Under the pieces are notes generated by a model. It worked only from the letters and a program-made list of their open reading frames with translations, searched no databases and was not told the DNA's origin. Position numbers and translations under genes: made by a program. Below are positions 7,493-16,211 of a stretch of DNA of 64,000 nucleotides, one piece after another; the stretch's first letter is position 1; the number at the start of each line of letters is the position of its first letter. Where the stretch lies: NCBI RefSeq assembly GCF_001050345.1, contig NZ_LFMW01000039.1:248001-312000 (forward strand). The letters are read 5' to 3'. Source of the DNA: Pseudomonas fildesensis. GTDB taxonomy: Bacteria > Pseudomonadota > Gammaproteobacteria > Pseudomonadales > Pseudomonadaceae.

Positions 7493-9910
7493 ATGCAGAG
7501 AGTCATCACGAAGCGTTTTTTTACCGGGCTGTTCGCCCTGCTGATGCTGTGTGTCATCTTGCCGGCCCTCGTACAGGCAGCGCCCGCCCCGGTCAGCGAC
7601 GTGCGCGCCCTGCCCTCGCTGGACGAAAGTGCGAGCGTTGCGGACCTCAACGATCAACTCGACCTGATCCGCCAGAAAGTTACCGTCAGCGCCAACGATG
7701 ACTTGCTTTCCAGCCTGCGCCAGGCGGCCTTGCAGGTGCAAAAACAGGCCGACGCCCTGAGCGCCAGGCAAGCCATCGATCTTGAGCACCTGGAAGACCA
7801 GCTCAACGTGCTCGGCCCGGTGCAGGCGGATGAAACCGCGAGTTTCACCCAGCAACGCACCGCGCTGACCAAACAGAAAAACGCATTGGCCAATGAGCAG
7901 CGCCAGGCCAGCACCCTGAGTCAGTCCGCCCGCGACCTGGCGACCCAGATCTTCAACCTGCGCCGCAGCCTGTTTGATTCACAGATCAGCACCCGGTCGG
8001 CCAGCCCGATCAGTGTGGTGTTCTGGTCCAACATCATTCGCCCGACGGATGACGACCTCTCACGTTTACGTGGCCTGTACGCCGATGTCAGCAGCGTTGT
8101 GACGACCGCCGTGGCGCCAGGCAACCGCTGGTTTTTCGCGGCCATGGTGTTGAGTGCATTGTTGGTCTGGGTCGCGGGCCGACGCGTGCTTGAGCGCTTC
8201 CTGCTGGTGCGGCTGATGGTGCGCTGGATGCCGGAGGGCCGCCTGCGCCGCAGTGCGTTGGCGCTGGCGGTCGGGTTGTCGACCGTACTGACCATCAGCG
8301 TGGCGACCTCGCTGCTGCGCTGGGGCGTGATCAGCGACAGCACGCCCAGCGCTGACGTACTCAACCTGCTCGATCAGTTGCAGACCCTGGTGGTGTTCTG
8401 CGCCTTTATCGTCGGCCTCGGCCGTGCCCTGCTGATGCTGCCCCACCCTTCCTGGCGCTTGCCGCCGATACCCGATCAGATCGCCACGGCCATGGGCCCC
8501 TTCCCCGTATTGCTGGCGCTGGCACTGCTGCTTATCGGCACCCAGGAACGCATCAACAGCGTGATCGCCAGTAGCCTGGCATTGACGGTGGCGGTGAACG
8601 GCCTGACGGCGCTGGCCGTCGCGCTGGTGTTCTTCTTTGCCCTGCTGCGCTACCGGCGCACGCGCCGCCAGTGCCAGCTGGAGCGCATGAACGGTATCGC
8701 GGGGCTGGTGCCCTTTGTGGTGGCCGTGTGGGTCGGAATCAGTCTGCTGGCGCTGTTGAGCGGCTACCTGACCCTCGCCTACTTCCTCACCGTCAAGCTG
8801 CTGTGGATGAGCGTGGTCGCCGCGACGGCTTACCTGCTGATTGCCTGCTTTGGCGATGTCTGTGAAACCCTGCTTTCGCCCAAACAACCGGGCGGCCTGG
8901 CACTCGGCTCGGCGCTTGGCTTGTCCGAGCGGCACCAGGCCCAGGCAAGCACGATACTGGCGGGCGTGGGCCGCACGCTGCTGCTGTTCACCGCAGTACT
9001 GCTGGCGTTCCTGCCGTCCGGCTCCAGCCCGGGCGAGTTGCTGGCCGGCTTGACGCAACTCGACCTCAGCAGCAAACCCCTGGGCAACCTGAACATCGTT
9101 CCGGGCGACATTCTGCTCGCCCTGATTATTCTGGTGGTGGGGGTATTCGGCGTTCGCGTGCTTAAAGAGTGGCTGGGCGAACGGCTGCTGCCGGAAACCA
9201 ACATGGATGCCGGCATGCGCGCTTCGCTGGTGACCCTGGTGGGCTACATCGGCTTTGTACTGGTGGTTGTGGTGGTGATGTCGACGCTGCACATCAGCCT
9301 GACCAACCTGACCTGGGTAGTCAGCGCCCTGTCGGTGGGGATTGGTTTCGGCCTGCAAGCGATTGTGCAGAACTTCATCTCCGGCCTGATTTTGCTCACC
9401 GAACGCCCGGTCAAAGTCGGCGACTGGGTGAGCCTGGCGGGTGTCGAGGGCGATATCCGCCGGATCAATGTGCGCGCCACCGAGATCCAGATGTCCGATC
9501 GCTCGACGGTGATCGTGCCTAATTCGCAGTTCATCACCCAGAACGTACGCAACGTGACCATGGGCAATGCGCTGGGCGTGGTCGGCATTACGCTCACCCT
9601 GCCGCTGGAAACCGACGTGCTGCAAATCCGCGAGCTGTTGCTGCAGGCGTTTACCGAACACGAAGCCATATTGGATGCGCCGGAGCCTTCGGTGACGTTC
9701 AAGGACCTGACCACCACAGGGGTGATCATCAGCGTCAGCGGTTACGTCAACAGCCCGCGTTCTGTAGGCGGAGCCCGCAGCGACTTGCTGTTCACCGTCC
9801 TCGGCCGGCTGCGTGAACTGGGCATTGCGCTGTCTTCGCCGCAGAGCATGGTGCTGATCAATGAAGAGGTGGAAAAGGTACGCGCTGCGGATCAGGAAAA
9901 ACCAGACTGA
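7493..9910 (+). CDS. DUF3772/MscS-family mechanosensitive channel
   Basis: The 805-residue inner-membrane protein has a signal peptide (to about residue 27), then a periplasmic, coiled-coil-like region (residues about 40-180, rich in Q, L and A; DUF3772 type). Around ten membrane segments follow, then a C-terminal MscS module. In the MscS pore region GIGFGLQAIVQNFISGLILLTERP near residue 620 is the family signature, followed by VKVGDWVSLAGVEGDIRRINVRATEI of the beta domain. Such channels release solutes during hypo-osmotic shock. The gene is divergent from pstS and ends at a strong terminator shared with the convergent amino-acid transporter operon. Confidence 0.9.
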   Translation: MQRVITKRFFTGLFALLMLCVILPALVQAAPAPVSDVRALPSLDESASVADLNDQLDLIRQKVTVSANDDLLSSLRQAALQVQKQADALSARQAIDLEHLEDQLNVLGPVQADETASFTQQRTALTKQKNALANEQRQASTLSQSARDLATQIFNLRRSLFDSQISTRSASPISVVFWSNIIRPTDDDLSRLRGLYADVSSVVTTAVAPGNRWFFAAMVLSALLVWVAGRRVLERFLLVRLMVRWMPEGRLRRSALALAVGLSTVLTISVATSLLRWGVISDSTPSADVLNLLDQLQTLVVFCAFIVGLGRALLMLPHPSWRLPPIPDQIATAMGPFPVLLALALLLIGTQERINSVIASSLALTVAVNGLTALAVALVFFFALLRYRRTRRQCQLERMNGIAGLVPFVVAVWVGISLLALLSGYLTLAYFLTVKLLWMSVVAATAYLLIACFGDVCETLLSPKQPGGLALGSALGLSERHQAQASTILAGVGRTLLLFTAVLLAFLPSGSSPGELLAGLTQLDLSSKPLGNLNIVPGDILLALIILVVGVFGVRVLKEWLGERLLPETNMDAGMRASLVTLVGYIGFVLVVVVVMSTLHISLTNLTWVVSALSVGIGFGLQAIVQNFISGLILLTERPVKVGDWVSLAGVEGDIRRINVRATEIQMSDRSTVIVPNSQFITQNVRNVTMGNALGVVGITLTLPLETDVLQIRELLLQAFTEHEAILDAPEPSVTFKDLTTTGVIISVSGYVNSPRSVGGARSDLLFTVLGRLRELGIALSSPQSMVLINEEVEKVRAADQEKPD

Positions 9911-9925
9911 CGCGCCACAGGCAAA

Positions 9926-9953
9926 AAAAAGCCACTCAACCGAGTGGCTTTTT
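9926..9953. terminator. Bidirectional intrinsic terminator
   Basis: GCCACTC pairs with GAGTGGC around AACC, flanked by an A-run on the left and a T-run on the right. It therefore ends both the channel gene and the amino-acid transporter operon that converge here. Confidence 0.92.
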
Positions 9954-9964
9954 GGGTTTTACGC

Positions 9965-10798
9965 TTACGGCAGCGGATCGAATTTCAGCGCGCTCAGGCT
10001 TTGCACCTTGTCTTCACGCACCATCTTGTACTCGGTGTTCGGGCCAATCCAGCGGTCCCAGATCGCGTCGATCTCCCCGGCCTTGTCCATCGCAATCAAC
10101 GATTCGTTAACCTTGGCCAAAAAGGCCGGTTCGTCGCGGCGCATGCCCGCGCCAATCGGTTCGAGGGCCATCGGCTCCTTGGCCAGTGCCAACTCGACAC
10201 CGCTGGCCTTGGCCTGGTTGACCAGCTTGAGCGCGGTCATGGTGTTGGTCACCAGCCCCACCACCTTGTTCTGTTGCAGGGCCATGTATGCCGAGCCGGT
10301 GTCCTGGAAGGTCACGGGGATGGCACCGGCGATGCGGATCGACTGTTCAGAGGTCGAACCCTTGGTGGAGCTGATGCGCTTGTCCTTGAAGAAGCTTTTC
10401 GGCTGGTCGGCATTGGCCGCGCGCACCACCAGGGTTTCCTTGGCGATGTAGTACGGGTCGCTGAACTGGATCTGCTCGGCGCGCGTCTTGGTGTAGGCCA
10501 GGTTGGCAAAGATGATGTCGACGCGGCCCATCTTCACTTCAGGGATGCGCGCTTCAACAGACAGCGGCTTGAGTTCCAGGGCCACGCCGAGGGTCTTGGC
10601 CAGGGCCTTGCACAAATCGACATCCATGCCCACCAGCTCGCGGGTCTTCGGGTCGGGGGCGGAGAACGGCGGCACGTCGGCGTACACGCCGCAGCTCAAC
10701 GACTTTTTGGTCATGATGTCGCTCAACTGGTCGGCCTGCGCCACCGCAACGGCCAAAGGGGCCAAGGCCAACGCGATAAAAAAATACTTCATACCCAT
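9965..10798 (-). CDS. Periplasmic amino-acid-binding protein of an ABC transporter (SBP family 3)
   Basis: The 277-residue protein has a signal peptide (MGMKYFFIALALAPLAVAVAQA). The mature part carries family-3 binding-protein features: CGVYADVPPFSAPD near the start, GMDVDLCKALAKTLGV, and the (R/V)DIIFANLAYTKTRAEQIQFSDPYY segment near residue 105-130. The start ATG at 10798 follows AGGAG by 7 bases. It is the last gene of a four-gene polar amino-acid transporter operon transcribed leftwards. The exact ligand cannot be read from the sequence. Its neighbourhood (5-oxoprolinase genes, Nac sites) points to glutamine, glutamate or a related nitrogen compound. Confidence 0.88.
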   Translation of the reverse strand: MGMKYFFIALALAPLAVAVAQADQLSDIMTKKSLSCGVYADVPPFSAPDPKTRELVGMDVDLCKALAKTLGVALELKPLSVEARIPEVKMGRVDIIFANLAYTKTRAEQIQFSDPYYIAKETLVVRAANADQPKSFFKDKRISSTKGSTSEQSIRIAGAIPVTFQDTGSAYMALQQNKVVGLVTNTMTALKLVNQAKASGVELALAKEPMALEPIGAGMRRDEPAFLAKVNESLIAMDKAGEIDAIWDRWIGPNTEYKMVREDKVQSLSALKFDPLP

Positions 10799-10856
10799 GG
10801 AAAAACTCCTGAAAAGTGGTCAATCAAAATGGCAGAGGGAGCAACACCGCCGCGGC

Positions 10857-11594
10857 TCAGTGGGCCCGCAGGTCGGCGATAAAACGCTGCGCTCGCGGGT
10901 GCGAGGGCTGCAGGAAAAAGGCCTCGGGCTTGCTCTTTTCCAGAATCTGCCCGGCGTCCATAAACCAGATGGTGTCAGCGACTTCACGGGCGAAGTTCAT
11001 CTCGTGGGTCACGCACATCATGGTCATGCCGTCCTTGGCCAAGCCTTTCATCACGCTCAGTACTTCGCCGACCATTTCCGGGTCGAGGGCGCTGGTGGGC
11101 TCATCGAACAACATCACCGGTGGCTCCATGGCCAGCGCCCGCGCAATCGCCACGCGCTGCTGCTGCCCACCGGAGAGCTGCGCCGGGTAAGCCCCGGCCT
11201 TGTGGGCCAGGCCGACACGGTCGAGCAATTCCATGGCCTTTTGCTTGGCCGCTGCGCCTTTGAGGTTGCGGATCTTGCTGGGGGCCAGGGTGATGTTTTC
11301 CAGCACCGACAGATGCGGGAACAGGTTGAAGCTCTGAAACACAAACCCGACCCGGCTGCGCAGCCGGTTGATCTGCGCGTCGGTGCCGTGCACGTCCTGT
11401 CCGTCGAACAGGATCTGGCCGTTCTGGATGTCTTCCAGGCGGTTGACCGTGCGAATCAAGGTCGACTTGCCCGAGCCCGAGGGACCACACAGCACCACCA
11501 CTTCGCCGGGTTGCACTTGGGCGGTGATATCGGTGAGCGCCTGGTACTCGCCGTACCATTTATTGATTTTCGAAAACATGATCATTGGATGCAT
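10857..11594 (-). CDS. Amino-acid ABC transporter ATP-binding protein
   Basis: The 245-residue ATPase of the GlnQ/HisP class has Walker A GPSGSGKST, Q-loop VFQSFNLFPHLSVLENI, signature LSGGQQQR and Walker B VMLFDEPTSALDPEM. I chose the ATG at 11594 because GAGGG lies 8 bases upstream; the frame extends to a weak TTG at 11612. It powers import through the two adjacent permeases. The upstream permease gene ends 14 bases before this start. Confidence 0.92.
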   Translation of the reverse strand: MHPMIMFSKINKWYGEYQALTDITAQVQPGEVVVLCGPSGSGKSTLIRTVNRLEDIQNGQILFDGQDVHGTDAQINRLRSRVGFVFQSFNLFPHLSVLENITLAPSKIRNLKGAAAKQKAMELLDRVGLAHKAGAYPAQLSGGQQQRVAIARALAMEPPVMLFDEPTSALDPEMVGEVLSVMKGLAKDGMTMMCVTHEMNFAREVADTIWFMDAGQILEKSKPEAFFLQPSHPRAQRFIADLRAH

Positions 11595-11608
11595 GGACGC
11601 AGCCCTCT

Positions 11609-12352
11609 TCAATTATCGGTGGCCAGCAACGGCCCGCTCGACGCGGTGTGCCCGCCATCGCCCAGGCGCTTGCGCGCTATCCGGCGCTCGACCCAGCCGG
11701 CCAGGTGGGTCAGGCCAAAACAGAGCAGGTAGTAGATGATCGCCAGGATGAAAAACACCTGGAACGGTTTGGTCAGCAGCTGGTTGTTGACCTGGTTGGC
11801 GGCAAAGGTCACTTCCTGGACATTGATCACATACCCCAGGGAGGTTTCCTTGATGATCGAGATGAACTGGCTGATCAGGCTGGGCAGCGCGTTGTACAGC
11901 GCCTGGGGCAGGATCACCCACACCGTGGTGCGCAGGTAGCCCAGCCCCAGGGCGCGGGAGGCTTCGTACTGCCCGGCCGGCAACGCCTGGATGCCGCCAC
12001 GAATGATTTCGCACAGGTAGGCGCTCTGGTAGATCACCAGGGTGCAGAGCATGGTCATGAAGCCGGTGATGTTGTGCCCGATCAGCAGGGGCACCAGAAA
12101 GTAGGTCCAGAAGATCACCATCAGCAACGGGATACCGCGCAGCACGTAGACCCACGTCGTGGCGACCCAGTACACCCCTTTCCAGGGCGAAACCCGCGCC
12201 AAGGCCAGCAGCAGGCCGAACGGGAACGCCAACAACAGCGCCAGCGCGGCGAGGATCAAGGTACTTGCCAGGCCGCCCAGTGGGCCGTGGGGATACTGGC
12301 CGATCAGAAACAGCGTCCAGTTCTGCTGCACAATTTCAACGATATCGAACAT
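11609..12352 (-). CDS. Amino-acid ABC transporter permease (HisMQ/GlnP family)
   Basis: The 247-residue protein has about five membrane segments and the permease loop SRALGLGYLRTTVWVILPQALYNALPSL near residues 140-167 that docks on the ATPase. RGIPLLMVIFWTYF before it is the usual HisM/GlnP signature. The ATG follows GAGGCTG closely. It is one of two related permeases in this operon, so the channel is probably a heterodimer. Confidence 0.9.
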   Translation of the reverse strand: MFDIVEIVQQNWTLFLIGQYPHGPLGGLASTLILAALALLLAFPFGLLLALARVSPWKGVYWVATTWVYVLRGIPLLMVIFWTYFLVPLLIGHNITGFMTMLCTLVIYQSAYLCEIIRGGIQALPAGQYEASRALGLGYLRTTVWVILPQALYNALPSLISQFISIIKETSLGYVINVQEVTFAANQVNNQLLTKPFQVFFILAIIYYLLCFGLTHLAGWVERRIARKRLGDGGHTASSGPLLATDN

Positions 12353-12358
12353 CAGCCT

Positions 12359-13060
12359 CTACCTCGCCAAGGCTTTGCTGAAGTGCCGGGCAAGCAACGC
12401 CCCGGCCCCCATCAGCAGCAGTGAAAATACCAGGTAGAACACCGTTGCCACCAGGTACGACTCGAAGGTGCGGAAGGTGTAGTTCTCCACTTCGCGGGTG
12501 GCGTAGGTCAGCTCCATCACGCCAATGGCCATGGCCAGGCTGGTGTTCTTGAACAGCAGCACCGTGTGGTTGATCAGCGACGGCAGGCAATTGCGCACGC
12601 CTTGGGGCAGGATCACGTAGCGCATCGAGCGCACGTAACCAAGGCCCAGGGCCCTGGAGGCTTCGGTCTGGCCGGAGGGAATTGCGCGCAGGCCGCTGCG
12701 GATGTCTTCACAGAAATACGCGGCCTGGCACAGGCCCAGGGCAATCACCGAGAACAGGTATTCGGTGTTGTGGTTGGCCAGCCACAGCTGCGTTGACTCG
12801 CTGAGCAACGTCGGTACGCCGAAATACCACAGCATCAGTTGCACCAGGGTCGGCACGTTGCGATGGTAGGACACGTAGGCGGCCACCAACCGGTCGGCGA
12901 GCTTGTTGCCGGTCAGGCGCACGGTCACCAGAAAAAGCGCCAGGGCCATCGCCAGCAGCCAGGCAAACAGCGCCAGTTGCAGGGTCATTTCGATGCCCTT
13001 GACGATCAGCTCGGCGTACTCGCCTCGCAGAATCGCGGCCAAATCGAAGTCATGCTTCAT
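12359..13060 (-). CDS. Amino-acid ABC transporter permease (HisMQ/GlnP family), second subunit
   Basis: The 233-residue protein is related to the neighbouring permease. It shows RNVPTLVQLMLWYFGVPTLL and the EAA loop SRALGLGYVRSMRYVILPQGVRNCLPSL near residues 135-162. I chose the ATG at 13060, 7 bases after AGGGA; a TTG at 13066 is possible. It is the first gene of the transporter operon. The SDR gene upstream lies 110 bases away on the same strand, and the Nac-type promoter ahead of the SDR may also drive the transporter. Confidence 0.9.
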   Translation of the reverse strand: MKHDFDLAAILRGEYAELIVKGIEMTLQLALFAWLLAMALALFLVTVRLTGNKLADRLVAAYVSYHRNVPTLVQLMLWYFGVPTLLSESTQLWLANHNTEYLFSVIALGLCQAAYFCEDIRSGLRAIPSGQTEASRALGLGYVRSMRYVILPQGVRNCLPSLINHTVLLFKNTSLAMAIGVMELTYATREVENYTFRTFESYLVATVFYLVFSLLLMGAGALLARHFSKALAR

Positions 13061-13170
13061 GGTCAATCCCTATCGGCATTGGGCTAGGGCAGAAATAAAG
13101 TCACCCGGCAGAGCCGTGGCGGGGGTCCAGCAATGACGGATCGATCCGTTCTTTTGCAGTGGCTGAGATG

Positions 13171-13923
13171 TCAGCCCTGGTAATCGTGCGGCCGCGCGGT
13201 CGAGAGCCCGCCGGGTACTTGCAAGGTCGGGGTGATTTCCATGTGCCCGATGTTGACTGCAATCGGCGCGGCAATCGCGAAGGCGATGGCGTCGGCAATG
13301 TCCTTGGCGACCGGCAGTTCAAAGCCCTCGACAAAGCGCTTGTAGGTTTCTTCGGAGTCACCGTGCACATGCGCAAAAATATCGGTGGCCACGCGGCCCG
13401 GGCAGATCTCGGTGACCCGCACGCGCTTGCCGAAGGCGTCAATGCGCAACTGGCGCGAGAGCATGCTCACCGCCGCCTTGGTCGCGTGATACGTCGAGTT
13501 GCCGCCAAAGTTATAGGCTGCGGCAATCGAGCTGATGTTGATGATGTGCCCGCAGTCACGCTCGACCATGCCCGGCAACGCCAGGCGCGCCAGGTGCAAT
13601 ACCGCACGCAGGTTGACGTCGATCAGCAGGTCGATGCCGTCGGCATCGGCCTTGAGGATCGAACCGGGTTTATCGACACCGGCGTTGTTGACCAGAATGT
13701 CGAATCGCTGGGTCTCAAATAAACGGGTGAGCCCGGCCAGGTCGGTCACGTCGATGGCGTGCGCGATGCAACCGGTCTTGGCGGCCAGTGCTTCGAGCTT
13801 GTCGGCGCTGCGGGCCAGGGCATGCACCTGCACGCCTTCCTGGCACAGACGCTCGACCACGGCAGCGCCAATCCCGGAAGAGGCGCCGGTGACCAGCGCG
13901 GTGGTGTAGTCTGAAAATGGCAT
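13171..13923 (-). CDS. Short-chain dehydrogenase/reductase (SDR), classical type
   Basis: The 250-residue NAD(P)-dependent oxidoreductase shows TGASSGIG near residue 14, NNAG near 88, the catalytic Ser in INISSIAAAY and YHATKAA (YxxxK) near residues 151-157. A PGRVATDIF segment follows. The ATG follows GAGGACA at good spacing. The substrate is not evident. The gene carries its own promoter with an ATA-N9-TAT site identical in layout to that of accB. It is therefore probably co-regulated with the 5-oxoprolinase operon and may work on a related amino-acid-derived hydroxy acid or aldehyde. Confidence 0.85.
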   Translation of the reverse strand: MPFSDYTTALVTGASSGIGAAVVERLCQEGVQVHALARSADKLEALAAKTGCIAHAIDVTDLAGLTRLFETQRFDILVNNAGVDKPGSILKADADGIDLLIDVNLRAVLHLARLALPGMVERDCGHIINISSIAAAYNFGGNSTYHATKAAVSMLSRQLRIDAFGKRVRVTEICPGRVATDIFAHVHGDSEETYKRFVEGFELPVAKDIADAIAFAIAAPIAVNIGHMEITPTLQVPGGLSTARPHDYQG

Positions 13924-13974
13924 GTCGCTGTCCTCATGTACGTGTGGATCACCTCAGTGATCGCGATGTCTTTG

Positions 13975-14039
13975 ACTCTATCCAGCACGGATGCCGGCGA
14001 CCAAGACGGAATGACTGTGTGGCAATAAGCCCTGCTTAT
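13975..14039 (-). promoter_or_regulatory. Nac-type activated promoter of the SDR gene
   Basis: On the minus strand an ATAAGCAGGGCTTAT palindrome (ATA-N9-TAT, 14025-14039) is followed after 16 bases by CGTCTTGGTC, which contains a -35-like TTGGTC. A -10-like TAGAGT lies 18 bases further. The site centre would be near -64. The same arrangement, including CGTCTTGGTC, occurs before accB. The operator overlaps the last codon of pxpA. Confidence 0.7.
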
Positions 14040-14818
14040 GACGCAGCCAGCAGCTGCGAAATCGGCGTGATGCAGCCACCCGCCTGCTCGATTTCACGCC
14101 GGATGGTGCGTGCCAGCTCAACGGCGCCGGGGGTGTCACCGTGCAACAGGATCGAATGCGCCGGCACCGCAAGGCGCTTGCCGTTGAGGCTGGTCACGGT
14201 GCCCTCCTCCAGCAGCTGTCGAACCCGCTGCAGCACTGCCGCCGGTTCCTTGATCACCGACCCCGCCACTTTGCGCGGTACCAACAGACAGTCATCGTCA
14301 TAGGCGCGGTCAGCGAGAAAGGTGGTGGCGACTCGCAGCCCGTGTTTTTCAGCGGCGTTTTCGATGGCGCGGCTACTCGATGAACTGATGATCAGCGTTG
14401 GATCGAACGCGGCCACCGCGGCCACCGCGGCCACCAGTGGCTCAGCCATTGCCGCGTCGGCCGCGACCCTATTGCCCAGCGCGCCGTGAAAGCTCATGTG
14501 CGTCATGCGGTGGCCATTGACTGCCGCCATCCCCGCCAGCGCACCGAGCTGGTAGATCACATAGGTCGCCAGCTCCTTGAGCTCGATGTTCATCTGGCGC
14601 CGACCGAAGCCCATCAAATCGGGGAAGCCCACGTGGGCGCCCAGGTCGATGCCGCCGGCCTTGGCCTGGCGCACGGTGTTGTGCATGATCAGCGGGTCAC
14701 CCGCATGGAAACCGCACGCGACGTTGGCCGAGGAAATCAGACGCATCAACGCCTCGTCCTCACCCATGCGCCAAGGCCCGAAGCCTTCGCCCAGATCAGC
14801 ATTCAAATCGATCTTCAT
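14036..14818 (-). CDS. pxpA: 5-oxoprolinase subunit PxpA (LamB/YcsF family)
   Basis: The 260-residue protein begins MKIDLNADLGEGFGPW, the hallmark of the LamB/YcsF family, with ANVACGFHAGDPLIM and GAHVGFPDLMGFGRR following. The ATG at 14818 has GGAGAAAAACTG directly before it; a longer frame to 14869 is not needed. PxpA with PxpB and PxpC hydrolyses ATP to open 5-oxoproline to glutamate in the cytosol. Here it is the last gene of an operon that also encodes a biotin carboxylase and carrier, so the reaction could instead be an ATP- and biotin-dependent one on 5-oxoproline or a related amide. Confidence 0.88.
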   Translation of the reverse strand: MKIDLNADLGEGFGPWRMGEDEALMRLISSANVACGFHAGDPLIMHNTVRQAKAGGIDLGAHVGFPDLMGFGRRQMNIELKELATYVIYQLGALAGMAAVNGHRMTHMSFHGALGNRVAADAAMAEPLVAAVAAVAAFDPTLIISSSSSRAIENAAEKHGLRVATTFLADRAYDDDCLLVPRKVAGSVIKEPAAVLQRVRQLLEEGTVTSLNGKRLAVPAHSILLHGDTPGAVELARTIRREIEQAGGCITPISQLLAAS

Positions 14819-14834
14819 CAGTTTTTCTCCCGGC

Positions 14835-15227
14835 TCATGCCGCGTCCAGGCGCATGAATGCTTCGCCATACCCGACGGTGGTGCCGCACGGGGTCAACAC
14901 TGCCGCTACCCGCCCCGCCTGCTGGCTGCGCACCGGCAACAGCAGATCGCCGATTTGCAGAAAAGCCACCAGTTGCCCCTGCGCCACTTGGCTGCCAACG
15001 GCTACCAGTGCCTCGGTTTGATCGGGATGGGTGAGCAGCAAACGGCCCAGGCCCGGCGTCTTCAGCAACGGCTTGTCTGCAGCCTTCACGGGCTGGGGGA
15101 CGACAACGGCGACTGCGTCGCTGCTGCGCTTGAGCACCAGATGCATCCCCGGACGGCGCAATTCCGCACCCGCCAGGTGGTTTTCCTTGAGCCATACCGC
15201 CAACTGGCGGATTTCCTGATTTGTCAT
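14835..15227 (-). CDS. Biotin-carrier-like protein lacking the biotin lysine
   Basis: The 130-residue protein is laid out like AccB: an N-terminal helix (EIRQLAVWLKENHLAGAEL), a linker rich in V and P, and a C-terminal biotinyl-type beta domain (residues about 60-128). Where biotin carriers have EAMKM, this protein has QIGDL, so the lysine that accepts biotin is absent. It lies between pxpC and pxpA with 12 and 16 base gaps. It may be a structural subunit or a decoy of the carrier rather than a functional carrier. The true carrier is accB at 18251-18679. Confidence 0.6.
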   Translation of the reverse strand: MTNQEIRQLAVWLKENHLAGAELRRPGMHLVLKRSSDAVAVVVPQPVKAADKPLLKTPGLGRLLLTHPDQTEALVAVGSQVAQGQLVAFLQIGDLLLPVRSQQAGRVAAVLTPCGTTVGYGEAFMRLDAA

Positions 15228-15239
15228 GGTCGATTGTCC

Positions 15240-16211
15240 TTAACGCGAAGCCAGCCCGTGAAGATCAACCAGGCGGCTGACCTCCGCGAGATAGCACTGA
15301 TTGTCTTCCAGGGCGGCGATGGCTTCGGCATAGCTGCATTCGATAAACCGCACCTTGCTGCCAATCGGCGCCTGACCGAGGCGCCACAGATCGGCCTCGA
15401 TCACCGTGCCGAATTTCGGGTAGCCACCGCTGGGCTGCGCGTCGCGCATCTGAATGATCGGCTGGCCGCCGTGGGGCACCTGGATCACGCCCGGTACGAT
15501 GCCGTGGGAGCGGATTTCCATGGGTGCCTTGGGCAGGATCGGCGCACCTTCGAGCCGGTAGCCGTAACGGTTGCTCTGGGTCGTGACCTTCCACTCGCCC
15601 GCCCAAAAGGCCGCGCGGGAGTCCTCCAGGAAGCAGTCGTACTCGGCTGCCGGCAGCACACGCATGGCCGGCAAACCATCGCGTTGCAAGGGCAACGCCT
15701 GGCTCGGAGAAACCACGCCAAAATCCGTCGGCAGCGTGCTCACGCCGGGGCGCAAGGCCGCAATCCGGTCGCCCTGCTGCAAGGCCCGGCCATGCAAACC
15801 ACCGAACTCACCGCGCAACTGCGTGCTGCGTGAACCGAGTACCGACGGCACGTCGACACCACCGGCCAGGCACAGGTAGGCGCGACTGCCGGAGGTCGGG
15901 TAGCCGAGGCTCAACACCTGGCCTTCCCTCGCCTGCGCCACCCAGTACGGCGGCAATGGCTGACCGTCCAGCGTGGCTTCGCAGGCCGCACCGGTCACCG
16001 CGAACGCGCAGTCCTGGGTAAACCGCACCTCAAACGCAAACATCGGAATTTCCAGGGCGGCGGCGTCCTCGGGATTACCCAACAACAGGTTGCCCAACGC
16101 CAGCGCCAAATGGTCCATGGCGCCGGAGGTGCCGACCCCGTAACCGAGGCTGCCGAAGCGGCCAACGTCCTGGACAGTGGCCAAGGCCGTGGTCGATAAA
16201 ATCTCGATCAT
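15240..16211 (-). CDS. pxpC: 5-oxoprolinase subunit PxpC / biotin-dependent carboxyltransferase-like (KipA, AHS2)
   Basis: The 323-residue protein has the KipA/AHS2 start IEILSTTALATVQDVGRFG, then GVGTSGAMDHLALALGN and late motifs such as EIRSHGIVPGVIQVPHGGQPIIQMRDAQPSGGYP split over residues 230-268. This family is subunit C of 5-oxoprolinase and also forms half of the carboxyltransferase domain of urea carboxylase. The start overlaps the pxpB stop (ATGA), so the two are coupled. It is expected to form a complex with PxpB. Confidence 0.88.
   Translation of the reverse strand: MIEILSTTALATVQDVGRFGSLGYGVGTSGAMDHLALALGNLLLGNPEDAAALEIPMFAFEVRFTQDCAFAVTGAACEATLDGQPLPPYWVAQAREGQVLSLGYPTSGSRAYLCLAGGVDVPSVLGSRSTQLRGEFGGLHGRALQQGDRIAALRPGVSTLPTDFGVVSPSQALPLQRDGLPAMRVLPAAEYDCFLEDSRAAFWAGEWKVTTQSNRYGYRLEGAPILPKAPMEIRSHGIVPGVIQVPHGGQPIIQMRDAQPSGGYPKFGTVIEADLWRLGQAPIGSKVRFIECSYAEAIAALEDNQCYLAEVSRLVDLHGLASR

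Noticed and set aside
8066..9661. Long minus-strand open frame of 531 codons opposite the channel gene
   Set aside because: It is the out-of-frame shadow of the MscS-family gene, rich in Gln, His and Arg as such shadows are, with no ribosome site or family likeness.
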